This document shows positions 42,503-51,521 of a stretch of DNA of 64,000 nucleotides, one piece after another (within the stretch, counting starts at the first letter, position 1; each line of letters opens with the position of its first letter). The translations under genes and the position numbers were made by a program. The notes beneath the pieces are model-generated. The model ran no database searches, was not told the DNA's origin, and saw only the letters and a program-made list of their open reading frames with translations. The stretch is from NCBI GenBank assembly GCA_937775205.1, contig CALKBX010000004.1, positions 56,655 through 120,654 of the forward strand. Reading direction: 5' to 3'. The stretch comes from an uncultured Verrucomicrobiae bacterium (lineage in GTDB: Bacteria; Verrucomicrobiota; Verrucomicrobiia; Limisphaerales; UBA1100).

Positions 42503-44248
42503 ATGGACAAGGACGCGGTGGCCGAGGTGCTGAAGGAAATCGGGGTGTTGCTCGAGCTGAAGGGGGAGAACCCGTTCAAGACGCGGGCGTATGTAAACGG
42601 GGCGCGGGTGTTGGAGGGGCTGACGGTGCCGCTGGAAACGCTCATCGCGGAGGAACGGCTGGGCGACATCAAGGGCATCGGCAAGGCGCTGGTGGAGAAA
42701 ATCACGGAGCTGGTGGAGACGGGAGAGCTGGAATATTACGACACGCTCAAGGCATCCATCCCGCCGGGGCTCATCGAGATGCTCGACGTGCAGGGTATGG
42801 GACCGAAGAAGGTAAAGGCGGTGCACGAGAAGCTCGGGCTTGAAACCATCGAGGCGCTCGAGGCTGCGTGCGAAGCGGGCAAGGTGGCGGAGCTGGATGG
42901 GTTCGGCAAAAAGAGTGAGGAAAAGATTTTAGAAAGCATCGCCTTCAAACGCCAACACGCGAGCCATCATCATCGGCATAAAATGTTGATCGCGGCCGAA
43001 CCGATTCTCGATGATTTGCGGAGTCATCCGGATGTGATTCGGTGCGACATCGCGGGTAGTTTGCGCCGCGCTAAAGAGGTGAGCGGGGACATTGATTTTC
43101 TGGTGTCGGCCAAGGAAAGCGCGGACATCATCGAGGCCTTCACCACGCGCGCCGGCGTGCTGAGCGTGCTCGCCGCCGGCAGCACCAAGGCCAGCGTGTT
43201 GCTCGAGGGCGGCATTCAGGCAGACTTGCGGGTGGTCGAAGATTTGGAGTTCGCCAGTGCGCTCGCGTATTTTACCGGCAGCAAAGAGCACAACATCGCA
43301 ATGCGCAGCCGCGCCATCGGGCGCGGGTTACGGCTCAACGAATACGGCCTGTTCAAAAGCAAAGAGGAAACGCGCGACGCCAAGCTGCGGCTGGATTGCA
43401 AAACGGAAGAGGAAATTTTCCAAGCGCTGGATCTCGCTTACGTGCCGCCGGAACTGCGCGAGGACCGCGGGGAATTCGAGGCCGCTGAAAAAAATGAAAT
43501 CCCGCGCCTCATCGAGTGGACCGATCTCAAAGGCTCACTGCACAATCACAGCAACTGGAGCGACGGCCACGAAACCCTCGAGGAAATCGCCGCCCACATG
43601 AGCGACCTCGGCTGCGCCTACTGGGCCATCACCGACCATTCGAAAGCCTCTTTCCAAGCCAACGGCCTCGACGCCGCGCGCGTCAAAAAACAACTCAAAG
43701 CCGTCGCCGAGGTGAACCAAAAACTTGAAGACGACGGCGATGACTTCCGTTTGCTCACCGGCATCGAGGTGGATGTGTTAAAAACCGGCCTCGACCTCGA
43801 GGACGATTTGCTCGCGCAACTGGAAGTCGTCGTCGCCAGCATGCACGTCGCCGGCAGCAACGAAGCCGACAACACCAAACGTCTCATCACCGCCGCCGAG
43901 AATCCCAACGTCCACATGATTGGCCATCTCAGTGGCCGCTTACTGCTCGGCCGCGCGCCGCAGAAGCTCAACCAACAAGCCGTCATCGACGCCTGCGCGG
44001 CCACCGGCACATGGATCGAGCTCAACGCCAACCCCCACCGCCTCGACCTCGACTGGCGCCACTGGCAATACGCGAAATCCAAAGGCGTAAAATGCGTCAT
44101 CAACAGCGACGCCCACCGCAATGAGCACGCCGGTTTTTTAAGAATCGGAACAGGAATCGCCCGCAAAGGTTGGCTCACCAAAGGCGACGTGATCAACACG
44201 CTGCCCTTGGCGAAATTGCGGAAAGAGTTAGGAAAGAAAAGAAACTAA
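42503..44248 (+). CDS. polX: PolX-type DNA polymerase with PHP exonuclease domain
   Basis: 581 residues. N-terminal helix-hairpin-helix region (LKGENPFKTRAYVNGARVLE, GIGKALVEKITELVE), family X polymerase core with the metal aspartates in SGDIDFLVSAKE and GIQADLRVV, then a PHP domain (~340-570) with HNHSNWSDG, AITDHSKAS, GIEVDVLKTG, SMHVAGS, MIGHLSGRLL and INSDAHRNE, the metal ligands of a 3'-5' exonuclease/AP endonuclease. It performs gap filling in base-excision repair. No other gene shares its transcript; it converges with the DEAD-box helicase, overlapping by 4 bases. Confidence 0.95.
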   Translation: MDKDAVAEVLKEIGVLLELKGENPFKTRAYVNGARVLEGLTVPLETLIAEERLGDIKGIGKALVEKITELVETGELEYYDTLKASIPPGLIEMLDVQGMGPKKVKAVHEKLGLETIEALEAACEAGKVAELDGFGKKSEEKILESIAFKRQHASHHHRHKMLIAAEPILDDLRSHPDVIRCDIAGSLRRAKEVSGDIDFLVSAKESADIIEAFTTRAGVLSVLAAGSTKASVLLEGGIQADLRVVEDLEFASALAYFTGSKEHNIAMRSRAIGRGLRLNEYGLFKSKEETRDAKLRLDCKTEEEIFQALDLAYVPPELREDRGEFEAAEKNEIPRLIEWTDLKGSLHNHSNWSDGHETLEEIAAHMSDLGCAYWAITDHSKASFQANGLDAARVKKQLKAVAEVNQKLEDDGDDFRLLTGIEVDVLKTGLDLEDDLLAQLEVVVASMHVAGSNEADNTKRLITAAENPNVHMIGHLSGRLLLGRAPQKLNQQAVIDACAATGTWIELNANPHRLDLDWRHWQYAKSKGVKCVINSDAHRNEHAGFLRIGTGIARKGWLTKGDVINTLPLAKLRKELGKKRN

Positions 44249-45483
44249 CGCCGCCTTTTTCCGCCGAAGCCGAAGTGTTGACCTTTGCCGATGCGGGCGG
44301 TTTTCATTTTGCGATCGCGCACGCTCACGCCTTTGAACCGTTTTTCGTCTAGGATGGTGGTGTACGTGTAATCGAAATCATCCAGCTTGGTGCGCTCGAT
44401 GGGGCGGCCGATGAATCGCTCGACGGCGTCCACATGTTGCACGTCTTCGGCGACCATTAGGGTGAAGGCATCGCCGGTGGATTCCGCACGGCCGGTGCGG
44501 CCGATGCGATGCACGTAGTCTTCAGGATGCTGCGGCACATCGTAGTTGATGACGTGGCTGACGTTGGTGACGTCGAGCCCGCGACTGGCGATGTCCGTGG
44601 CGACGAGCACTTCGTATTTGCCATCGCGAAACCCGCGCAGTGATTTCTCGCGGTCGCTTTGCGTGCGGTTGCTGTGAAGAATGGCGACGGCGTGGTTTTG
44701 GCGCTTGAGCTCCGCGCCGATGCGGTCAGCACCATATTTGGTTCGGCAAAATACAATGACCGAATCGTAATCCACGCGCTTGAGCAATTCAAAGAGCAGT
44801 TCGTTCTTTTGCTTTTCAGCAACAGGATAGATGACGTGCCTAATCGTATCGGCGGGCGACCGTCGCATCCCGATCTCGATGGTCTCGGGTTCCTTCATTG
44901 CCCATGAGATCAGCGTCTCGATGGCGGGCGGAATGGTGGCGCTGAAGAGCGCGGTGACACGATCCTTGGGGCATTTATCGAGGATGCGCCGCACGTCGGG
45001 AAGGAAGCCCATATCGAGCATGCGATCGGCTTCATCGAGCACGACATAGGAAATATTGCCGAGCTTGGCGGTGCCTTGCTGCATCAGATCGAGCAAGCGG
45101 CCGGGCGTGGCGACGATGATATCCACCCCGGCTTTGAGGGCGTCGACTTGTTTGCCGTAGCCCACGCCGCCGTAAATCACCGCCACGGTGTGGCCGGTGA
45201 AACGCGCGTAATCGCGCACGGCAGTTTCCACCTGCGAAGCCAGTTCGCGCGTGGGCTCGAGAATAAGCACGCTGGTTTTACCAGAGTCTTTGCTGAGCTT
45301 GGAAATGATGGGCAACACGAAGGCCGCTGTTTTGCCGGTGCCGGTTTGCGCGCTGCCGATCACGTCGGTACCCTCAAGCAACAGCGGGATGGCGCGCAAC
45401 TGGATGGGCGAGGGGTCGGTCCAGCCCATGGCTTTGACGCCGTCGAGGACTGGTTTTGAAAGGCCGAGTTTATTAAATGGCAT
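44245..45483 (-). CDS. rhlE: DEAD-box ATP-dependent RNA helicase (RhlE-like)
   Basis: 412 residues with all motifs in order: Q motif (LGLSKPVLDGVKAMGWTDPS), Walker A GSAQTGTGKTAAFVLPI, PTRELASQ, VLDEADRMLDMGF, LFSATIPPA, VIVFCRTKYGADRI, and IASRGLDVTNVSHVINYDVP with HRIGRTGRAE. The C-terminal tail is short and basic (KGQHFGFGGKRRR), as in RhlE rather than CsdA/DeaD. It unwinds RNA in ribosome assembly or decay. Confidence 0.92.
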   Translation of the reverse strand: MPFNKLGLSKPVLDGVKAMGWTDPSPIQLRAIPLLLEGTDVIGSAQTGTGKTAAFVLPIISKLSKDSGKTSVLILEPTRELASQVETAVRDYARFTGHTVAVIYGGVGYGKQVDALKAGVDIIVATPGRLLDLMQQGTAKLGNISYVVLDEADRMLDMGFLPDVRRILDKCPKDRVTALFSATIPPAIETLISWAMKEPETIEIGMRRSPADTIRHVIYPVAEKQKNELLFELLKRVDYDSVIVFCRTKYGADRIGAELKRQNHAVAILHSNRTQSDREKSLRGFRDGKYEVLVATDIASRGLDVTNVSHVINYDVPQHPEDYVHRIGRTGRAESTGDAFTLMVAEDVQHVDAVERFIGRPIERTKLDDFDYTYTTILDEKRFKGVSVRDRKMKTARIGKGQHFGFGGKRRR

Positions 45484-45535
45484 AAAAGCGCGAGACTAAA
45501 GCAGAGGCGCGCGGGTGGTGCAAACTATTTCGTCA

Positions 45536-45564
45536 TTGAGCCGCGCGCCGTTTTTCCCTATGGT
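45536..45564 (+). promoter_or_regulatory. sigma70-type promoter for tRNA-Pro
   Basis: TTGAGC (45536-45541), 17-base spacer, TATGGT (45559-45564); transcription would begin almost exactly at the tRNA 5' end (45572). Predicted by inspection. Confidence 0.6.
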
Positions 45565-45571
45565 AGCTCCA

Positions 45572-45648
45572 CGGAACGTAGCACAGCCTGGTAGTGCGCC
45601 TGCTTTGGGAGCAGGAAGTCGGAGGTTCGAATCCTCTCGTTCCGACCA
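45572..45648 (+). tRNA. tRNA-Pro (TGG anticodon) with encoded CCA
   Basis: Cloverleaf of 77 bases: acceptor CGGAACG/CGTTCCG, D-arm AGCACAGCCTGGTAGTGCG, anticodon loop CTTTGGGAG (anticodon TGG), T-arm AGGTTCGAATCCT, and CCA encoded at the 3' end. The leading C pairs with a G, typical of bacterial tRNA-Pro. The TGG anticodon can read all four CCN codons when modified. Confidence 0.97.
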
Positions 45649-45658
45649 ATTTCTCCAT

Positions 45659-45685
45659 GTGCTGCCGGCATCGTGCCGGCAGCAC
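45659..45685 (+). terminator. perfect 12-bp hairpin downstream of tRNA-Pro
   Basis: GTGCTGCCGGCA, a TCG loop and the exact complement TGCCGGCAGCAC form a very stable stem 10 bases after the tRNA. No T-run follows, so it may be a processing or pausing structure rather than a classical terminator. Confidence 0.5.
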
Positions 45686-45729
45686 GACATCGCCTTGCCC
45701 CGCCCTTCCCTCTCCACTACACTGCGCCC

Positions 45730-46209
45730 GTGAATCGCGTGGGAATTGGATACGATGTGCATCAGCTTAAGGCCGGACGGCCGCTCATTTTGGGCGGCGT
45801 GACCATTCCGCACGACACCGGGCTCGATGGGCATTCGGATGCCGATGTGCTGATGCACGCCATTTGCGATGCGGTGCTGGGTGCGATTGGCGAAGGCGAT
45901 ATTGGTTCGTTTTTCCCGCCGAGCGATGCGCAGTGGAAAGACGCGCCCAGTAAAATTTTCCTCGAGGAAGCCGCGCGCCAAGTTGAAAAACGCGGCGGGC
46001 GCATCAATAATGTCGACGCCATGCTCATCGCCGAGGCACCCAAAATTAGTCCGCATATTTCTGCAATGAAAACAAACATCGCCGCCGCGCTGGGCATCGA
46101 TGCGAGCGCCGTGGGTATCAAAGCCACTACCAACGAAACGATGGGCTTCGTGGGCCGCGGCGAAGGGATGGCGGCGCACGCGGTAGCGAGCGTGGAGTTG
46201 GCGGATTAA
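45730..46209 (+). CDS. ispF: 2-C-methyl-D-erythritol 2,4-cyclodiphosphate synthase
   Basis: 159 residues from the GTG before [18 protein letters not shown]; the open frame further upstream covers the tRNA hairpin region and is not used. Metal ligands are in GIGYDVHQ (Asp, His); [20 protein letters not shown] and [20 protein letters not shown] complete the IspF pattern. It catalyses the cyclisation step of the non-mevalonate isoprenoid pathway. Followed after one base by a small gene and then a C26 peptidase, all overlapping or adjacent. Confidence 0.96.
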   Translation: MNRVGIGYDVHQLKAGRPLILGGVTIPHDTGLDGHSDADVLMHAICDAVLGAIGEGDIGSFFPPSDAQWKDAPSKIFLEEAARQVEKRGGRINNVDAMLIAEAPKISPHISAMKTNIAAALGIDASAVGIKATTNETMGFVGRGEGMAAHAVASVELAD

Positions 46210-46210
46210 C

Positions 46211-46483
46211 GTGGCGAGCAAAGGTGACATTGGCTGGAAACGCCGCGACGCTGATGGCGAGCGCATTCAGGTTTCCGCAAAAAAAGTGGGCAACCGCTGG
46301 CTGTTTCGTTTGCGCGACAAACGCTACGATACTTGGCAGGCGTACGACGAGCCTTCGCTGGAGGATTGGCTGGAACTGCTGGAAAACGTAAGGCGCCGCA
46401 TCGCCCGCAAAAAAGTTCCTTTTGACGAAGAAGCTCGCCTCACCGCCACCATCCGCGAGCATTATCCGGAGGCCACGCTGTGA
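46211..46483 (+). CDS. conserved-looking hypothetical protein of 90 residues
   Basis: GTG start directly after ispF; ends with a 4-base overlap with the next gene (GTGA), so the reading frame fits a tightly packed operon. The product is soluble and charged (GDIGWKRRDADGERIQVSAK, WQAYDEPSLEDWLELLENVR) with a regular helix-strand mix and two tryptophans in a WLELLE-like helix. I do not recognise a family. No signal or membrane segment. Confidence 0.75.
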   Translation: MASKGDIGWKRRDADGERIQVSAKKVGNRWLFRLRDKRYDTWQAYDEPSLEDWLELLENVRRRIARKKVPFDEEARLTATIREHYPEATL

Positions 46484-47229
46484 AGCACATGCCACTTATC
46501 GTTGTATCCACTATGACCGAGCACAAAGGTGCGGAATTTCGCGACCGCTCCACGAGCCTTTCCTTTTGGTACACACGCGCGTTGGCGCGGGCTGGTGCTG
46601 TGCCTTTGCTCGCGCCGAATTTGCCGGAACACAAACATCTCGCACGCGATATGGTAGCGCGCGCAGATGGTGTGATGCTCACCGGTGGTGATGATTTGCA
46701 GACGGATTTATATGACCCCGACCTACCTCGCCATATTAAGGCAAAAGCCGGCGGAGTAGATGCGGAACGCGATTTATTTGAGTTTCAGCTCATCGAGCAG
46801 GCGCTACAACAGCGCAAACCGATGCTAGCCATTTGTCGCGGGCCACAGGTGCTTAACGTTTCCCTCGGCGGCGGGTTGGTGACTGATATCTCCACCGAAC
46901 GCCCGCAAGCTATGAACCACGCCCGCAAAGGCGAGGCGCACAAATTGGTTCACGCCGTGGATCTGGCAACCAATTCATTGATGCGGAAAATTTTCCGGCG
47001 CGCCTCCATCCGCATTAATAGTGCCCATCACCAAGCTGTTGGCGAACTCGCCCCTATGCTCCGCGCCACAGCGCAAACCAAAGACGGCATCATCGAGGCC
47101 ATTGAGCTAACCGAGGCCGAAGCCAAAAACGCGCCATTTTTGTTGGGTATCCAATTCCACCCCGAACGATTAATCGACACGCATCCGGAATTCCTGCGCG
47201 TGTTCAAATCGTTTGTGAAGGCGTGTTGA
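46480..47229 (+). CDS. class I glutamine amidotransferase-like peptidase C26 (gamma-glutamyl hydrolase type)
   Basis: 249 residues. MLAICRGPQVLNVSLGGGLV contains the nucleophile cysteine, and GIQFHPERLIDTHPEFLRVF the catalytic His and Glu, as in PuuD and other C26 members; LTGGDDLQTDLYDPDLP is the typical N-terminal loop. These enzymes cleave gamma-glutamyl bonds, for example in gamma-glutamyl-GABA during putrescine breakdown. No other puu gene is nearby, so the substrate is open. The start may be the GTG (46480) or the ATG 9 bases later. Confidence 0.88.
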   Translation: MKHMPLIVVSTMTEHKGAEFRDRSTSLSFWYTRALARAGAVPLLAPNLPEHKHLARDMVARADGVMLTGGDDLQTDLYDPDLPRHIKAKAGGVDAERDLFEFQLIEQALQQRKPMLAICRGPQVLNVSLGGGLVTDISTERPQAMNHARKGEAHKLVHAVDLATNSLMRKIFRRASIRINSAHHQAVGELAPMLRATAQTKDGIIEAIELTEAEAKNAPFLLGIQFHPERLIDTHPEFLRVFKSFVKAC

Positions 47230-47263
47230 TTGTAGCCCGGCCCACCGGCCCAGGCTACATTGA

Positions 47264-48064
47264 TTACAGCAACCGCTGGATTTTTTTTCGCAACCGGCCA
47301 TTCGTCGCGATCATTTCGTAGGTGTACTTGCGCGGCATTGGTTTATGCCAAAACTCGCCGCCGGCGCATTCGAGGATTAGCCCGCCCGCGGCGACGTCCC
47401 ACAAATACACACCGAGCTGCCGATAGGCGTCCAGCCGACCGCCTGCCGTCCAAGTCATCGCCAGCGCGGCACTGCCCATCAAGCGCACTTTGAGCACGCG
47501 TTGATATAACCGCGCGAAGAGCGGCAGATTTTTTTTGATGGTGGTGCGGCTCTTGGAAAATCCGATGGAGACGATGGAGGTTTCCAGCGTGCTCGTTTCG
47601 CTGACGTGAATGGCGCGGCCGTTGAGTTTGGCTTTGCCGCCGGCGCGGGCGGTCCACATCTCATCGAGAAACGGATCGTACACCACACCGATCACCGAAT
47701 CGTAATCCGCCCAGTGACCGGTGGAATCCGCGCGACGTTGTTGCAACGCGATGGACACGCACGCGTGCGGAATGCCGCGGCTGAAATTCACTGTGCCGTC
47801 GATGGGGTCCACCACCCAACGCCACTCGCCGGTGGTATCGCCCACCTCGCCTTCCTCGCCGAGAAAGGGCACGTGCGGAAAGCCCTTGCGCAGGCCGCGC
47901 TCGATCATGCGTTGGCTGCGATTATCCAGCTCGAGCTTGATGTCGTGCGCGGTTTGCAGGTTGATGTGCTTGGGCGTACGCAGTTGGCTTTTGAGAAACA
48001 CGCCGACTTTGTGCGCGACATCTTTGGCGCATCGGGCGGCGGCGGTAATATTCGGCGGCTTCAT
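47264..48064 (-). CDS. inositol monophosphatase family protein
   Basis: 266 residues of the Mg-dependent FIG superfamily: FLGEEGEVGDTTGEW (metal Glu), WVVDPIDGTVNFSRGIPHAC (the DPIDGT signature with two metal aspartates) and VYLWDVAAGGLILECAGGE (third aspartate). Members dephosphorylate inositol phosphate, 3'-phosphoadenosine phosphate or histidinol phosphate; sequence alone does not decide which. The start overlaps the end of the YdcF-like gene by 4 bases. Confidence 0.9.
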   Translation of the reverse strand: MKPPNITAAARCAKDVAHKVGVFLKSQLRTPKHINLQTAHDIKLELDNRSQRMIERGLRKGFPHVPFLGEEGEVGDTTGEWRWVVDPIDGTVNFSRGIPHACVSIALQQRRADSTGHWADYDSVIGVVYDPFLDEMWTARAGGKAKLNGRAIHVSETSTLETSIVSIGFSKSRTTIKKNLPLFARLYQRVLKVRLMGSAALAMTWTAGGRLDAYRQLGVYLWDVAAGGLILECAGGEFWHKPMPRKYTYEMIATNGRLRKKIQRLL

Positions 48065-48846
48065 TTTTCAGGCAATGCATCGAGTTGGATCCAACCCTTC
48101 GAGCGGTAATACAACCAACCGGCAGTTTCGTACATCCAAATTTGGACGGTCTTGAGGCGGTCAATGCTCGGAAAAAATTTCCATTCCCGCCGATGTTGCC
48201 ACGCTGCAAAATCACAAGCCACCGGAGTGACGTCGACGCCACTGGAAAGAAACACCGCCTCGGCCCGTTTCATGTGGCTGGCGGAGGTGACGAGCAAAAC
48301 CGTTTTCCAACCCTCCTTACGCGCAAGCGCCGCAAATTTTTTCGATTCCTCAAACGTGTTGGCGCACACGCCGAGATCGTGTACTGGGATGTCTTCAGCA
48401 AGATTCCATTTCTCCATCCACGGGCGAACGCGCTCGGCTTCTGGTTCCAATTTTCCATTTTTCCAGTAACCGCCTCCGCCCAAAACCAGCACCGGCGCTT
48501 TGCCGCGGCGCGTGAGTTCGATGCCCGTCAGCACACGATCCACCGAGGCACTGAAATTGATCCCGTTGATTTCAGCATCAGAACCCCCGCCGAAGCCGCC
48601 GAGAACCAACACCGCATCAACCTCCGGAAGCGTTGCCCAACTTGTGCGTCCATACGGTGCTTCCAAATGCGAAAGCAACCAACCGCTCAACGGTGAACTG
48701 CCAACAAAGAAAAGTGCCAGCGCCAGCCCGCCCTGCATTGCGGCCAAACGATATTTACGTTTGTAAATGAACCAACCGGCCGAGCCGAGCAGTGCCAACC
48801 AAAAGAGCGCCACCGGCTGCAACAAGGCTTTTGCGAGCGCGGCCAT
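48061..48846 (-). CDS. YdcF/DUF218 family membrane protein
   Basis: 261 residues. Two N-terminal membrane helices (LLQPVALFWLALLGSAGWFI and YRLAAMQGGLALALFFVGSS) and a DUF218 domain: DAVLVLGGFGGGSDAEING, RRGKAPVLVLGGGGYWKNGK, and LLVTSASHMKRAEAVFLSSG. The family includes SanA and the envelope factor ElyC; it is thought to act in peptidoglycan-precursor or lipid-carrier handling, without a defined reaction. Starts 2 bases beyond valS and is coupled to the phosphatase gene. Confidence 0.88.
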   Translation of the reverse strand: MAALAKALLQPVALFWLALLGSAGWFIYKRKYRLAAMQGGLALALFFVGSSPLSGWLLSHLEAPYGRTSWATLPEVDAVLVLGGFGGGSDAEINGINFSASVDRVLTGIELTRRGKAPVLVLGGGGYWKNGKLEPEAERVRPWMEKWNLAEDIPVHDLGVCANTFEESKKFAALARKEGWKTVLLVTSASHMKRAEAVFLSSGVDVTPVACDFAAWQHRREWKFFPSIDRLKTVQIWMYETAGWLYYRSKGWIQLDALPEK

Positions 48847-48847
48847 C

Positions 48848-51517
48848 TCAGGCGTCGGCGAGGTACTCGATGGCCTCGCGGGTTTGTTGCTCCTTTTGCT
48901 GCCACTCAGCCAGCCGATCCTTGGCCTCCTGCAAAACTTCTTCCGGCGCGCGCTCGGTGAATTTTGGGTTATTCAACTTCGCACTCGCTTTGGAGATTTC
49001 GGCTGCGAATTTCTCCAACTGTTTTTCCAACCGCACCTTCTCCGCGCCCACATCGACCAATCCATCCAGCGGCAAATACAATTCGCCCAAGGCCGAGCGC
49101 GCGGCGGGCGTGCCTTTGCGCGGCGCGTAATCGGCATCGACTTTCAAGCTCTCGGCGTTGAGCAAACTTTGGATGACTTCCACTTCGTATGCGTCGAGCT
49201 TGGCGGCGGGTTTGATGATGTAATCAATTTTTTTGGCAAACGGAATGTTGCCGATGCCGCGTAAGTTGCGGCCGGCGGTGACGAGTTCGTGCTTGGCGGC
49301 GACGAGTTCATCGATGGTTTCGTCCAGCGCGTAGTGCTCTTTGAAATCTTCCGCAAACGCCTTTGGCCAATGGGCGGTCATAATCGTTTCGCCGCCTTGA
49401 TCGCTTGGCATTTCGGCGGAGAAACCGAGGGCGTGCCAAAGTTCCTCAGTGATGAACGGCATAAACGGGTGAAACAATCGCAGTGTGTGGCCGGTCACGA
49501 AATCGAACACCGCCAGCACGTTGGCCTTGCGTGCGGCGTCTTCGCCGAAGAAAGTCGCTTTGCAGGATTCCACGTACCAATCGCAAAACTCGCTCCAGAA
49601 AAAGCGGTACAACGTGGCCGTGGCGTCGGTAAACCGATACGCCGCGAAGGCATCCGTCACCTCGGTGATGGCTTGGTCGAGCCGACGGAGAATCCAACGG
49701 TCATCGCTGGTGAGCAACGTGGGATCGATTTCGCCTTCGGTTTCGCCGCCTTGCATTTGGCGGAATCGGCAGGCATTCCAGAGTTTATTGCAAAAGTTGC
49801 GGCCGAGTTCGACGTCCTTTTCGTCGAAGAGCACATCCGCCCCCAAAGGCGCGCTGCGCATCGTGCCAAAGCGCAACGCATCCGCGCCGTATTGCGCAAT
49901 GAGTACGAGCGGATCGGGCGAGTTACCGAGGCTCTTGGACATTTTTCGGCCCTTTTTATCGCGGATAATTCCGGTGAAGTACACGTTGCGAAACGGCAAA
50001 TCGCCTTTGTATTCGTAGCCCGCCATGATCATGCGCGCGACCCAAAAGAAAATGATGTCCGGCCCCGTGACAAGATCGGAGGTGGGATAAAATTTCTTAA
50101 GTGTCTCCGTGTCATCCGGCCAGCCCATCGTCGCAAACGGCCAGAGCCACGAGCTACACCAAGTATCGAGCACGTCGGGATCTTGTTCCCAGCCCTCGCC
50201 CTCGGGCGCATCAAGGCCGCAGTGAATTTCCTCGCCGCGATACCAAACGGGAATGCGATGCCCCCACCAAAGCTGGCGACTGATGCACCAATCCTGCAAA
50301 CCGCCCATCCAATAATCATACGTCTTGGACCAGCGCTCGGGATAAAATTTCATCGTGCCGTTGGCGACGCAATCGCGCGACTGCTCTTGGCTCGGATATT
50401 TCAAAAACCACTGCTCGGAAAGGCGCGGCTCGACTGGCACATCGGCGCGTTCGCTGAAGCCGACGTTGTTTTTGTAATCTTCAGTTTTGATCAGCGCGCC
50501 CATTTCCTCAAGCTTCGCGGTGGCGACTTTCCGCGCCTCGAAGCGATCCAACCCATTCAAGTCCGCGCCGGCTAACTCGTTCATTTTGCCATCGGCATTG
50601 ATGACATCAATGACCTCCAACCCGTGGCGTTGGCCGATTTCAAAATCTGCCTTGTCGTGCGCAGGCGTGACCTTGAGCACGCCGGTGCCAAACTCGATGT
50701 CGATGTGTTCGTCGGCCACGATGGGCAAGTGCGCTTGGTTTTCCAACGGCAACGGCCGCACCGCGTGTTTGCCAATGAGTTTTGCGTAGCGCGGATCCTT
50801 CGGGTTCACGGCGATGCCGCTGTCGCCGGGGATGGTTTCCGGCCGTGTGGTGGCGATTTCGAGCCACGTGTCCGGCTCTTCAACGACTTGCACCCTGAAA
50901 TAATAGAGCTGGCTGTTTTGCTCTTTCATGATGACCTCCTCGTCCGAGAGGGCGGTCAAGGATTTCGGGCACCAATTCACCATCCGTTTGCCGCGATAAA
51001 TCAGCCCTTTTTTATAAAGATCCACGAACACGCGCTGCACGCACTTCGTGTAGTCTTCGTCCATCGTGAAGCGCAAGCGCGACCAATCACAACTCGCGCC
51101 GAGCTTTTTCAACTGCTCGATGATGATGCCGCCGTGTTTCTCTTTCCATTCCCAAATATGCTCCAGCAACTTCTCACGCCCCAAGTCGTCGCGATGCTTC
51201 ATCACGCCCTCCTTGCGCAGCGCGCGCTCCACCACGTTCTGCGTCGCGATGCCCGCGTGATCCGTGCCCGGCAACCACAGCACCTCCTTGCCGTCCATCC
51301 GCGCCTTGCGCGCGAGCATGTCTTGAATAGTGTTGTTGAGCACGTGCCCCATGTGAAGGACGCCCGTAACATTCGGCGGCGGGATGACAATCGAATACGC
51401 CGGACGCGCCTCACTCACGCGATCGGGCTGCGCAGTGAAACACTCATGCTCCTCCCAAAAGGAATACCATTTCGTCTCAACCGCTTGCGGTTCGTAAGCC
51501 TTTGGGATTTCTGCCAT
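48848..51517 (-). CDS. valS: valyl-tRNA synthetase
   Basis: 889 residues. Class I motifs PPPNVTGVLHMGHVLNNTIQ (HIGH type) and KKGRKMSKSLGNS, the editing domain (LEIATTRPETIPGDSGIAVN), GGLQDWCISRQLWWGHRIP and a C-terminal coiled coil (EKVRLEKQLEKFAAEISKAS) typical of ValRS. Intact across 2.7 kb. It starts 4 bases after the cimA stop, so valine/isoleucine-related genes are transcribed together with ydcF and the phosphatase. Confidence 0.98.
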   Translation of the reverse strand: MAEIPKAYEPQAVETKWYSFWEEHECFTAQPDRVSEARPAYSIVIPPPNVTGVLHMGHVLNNTIQDMLARKARMDGKEVLWLPGTDHAGIATQNVVERALRKEGVMKHRDDLGREKLLEHIWEWKEKHGGIIIEQLKKLGASCDWSRLRFTMDEDYTKCVQRVFVDLYKKGLIYRGKRMVNWCPKSLTALSDEEVIMKEQNSQLYYFRVQVVEEPDTWLEIATTRPETIPGDSGIAVNPKDPRYAKLIGKHAVRPLPLENQAHLPIVADEHIDIEFGTGVLKVTPAHDKADFEIGQRHGLEVIDVINADGKMNELAGADLNGLDRFEARKVATAKLEEMGALIKTEDYKNNVGFSERADVPVEPRLSEQWFLKYPSQEQSRDCVANGTMKFYPERWSKTYDYWMGGLQDWCISRQLWWGHRIPVWYRGEEIHCGLDAPEGEGWEQDPDVLDTWCSSWLWPFATMGWPDDTETLKKFYPTSDLVTGPDIIFFWVARMIMAGYEYKGDLPFRNVYFTGIIRDKKGRKMSKSLGNSPDPLVLIAQYGADALRFGTMRSAPLGADVLFDEKDVELGRNFCNKLWNACRFRQMQGGETEGEIDPTLLTSDDRWILRRLDQAITEVTDAFAAYRFTDATATLYRFFWSEFCDWYVESCKATFFGEDAARKANVLAVFDFVTGHTLRLFHPFMPFITEELWHALGFSAEMPSDQGGETIMTAHWPKAFAEDFKEHYALDETIDELVAAKHELVTAGRNLRGIGNIPFAKKIDYIIKPAAKLDAYEVEVIQSLLNAESLKVDADYAPRKGTPAARSALGELYLPLDGLVDVGAEKVRLEKQLEKFAAEISKASAKLNNPKFTERAPEEVLQEAKDRLAEWQQKEQQTREAIEYLADA

Positions 51518-51521
51518 GAAA

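Noticed and set aside
49289..50575. Long plus-strand ORF of 428 codons inside valS
   Set aside because: Entirely antisense to the intact valyl-tRNA synthetase; arginine/histidine-rich composition typical of an antisense shadow in GC-rich DNA.
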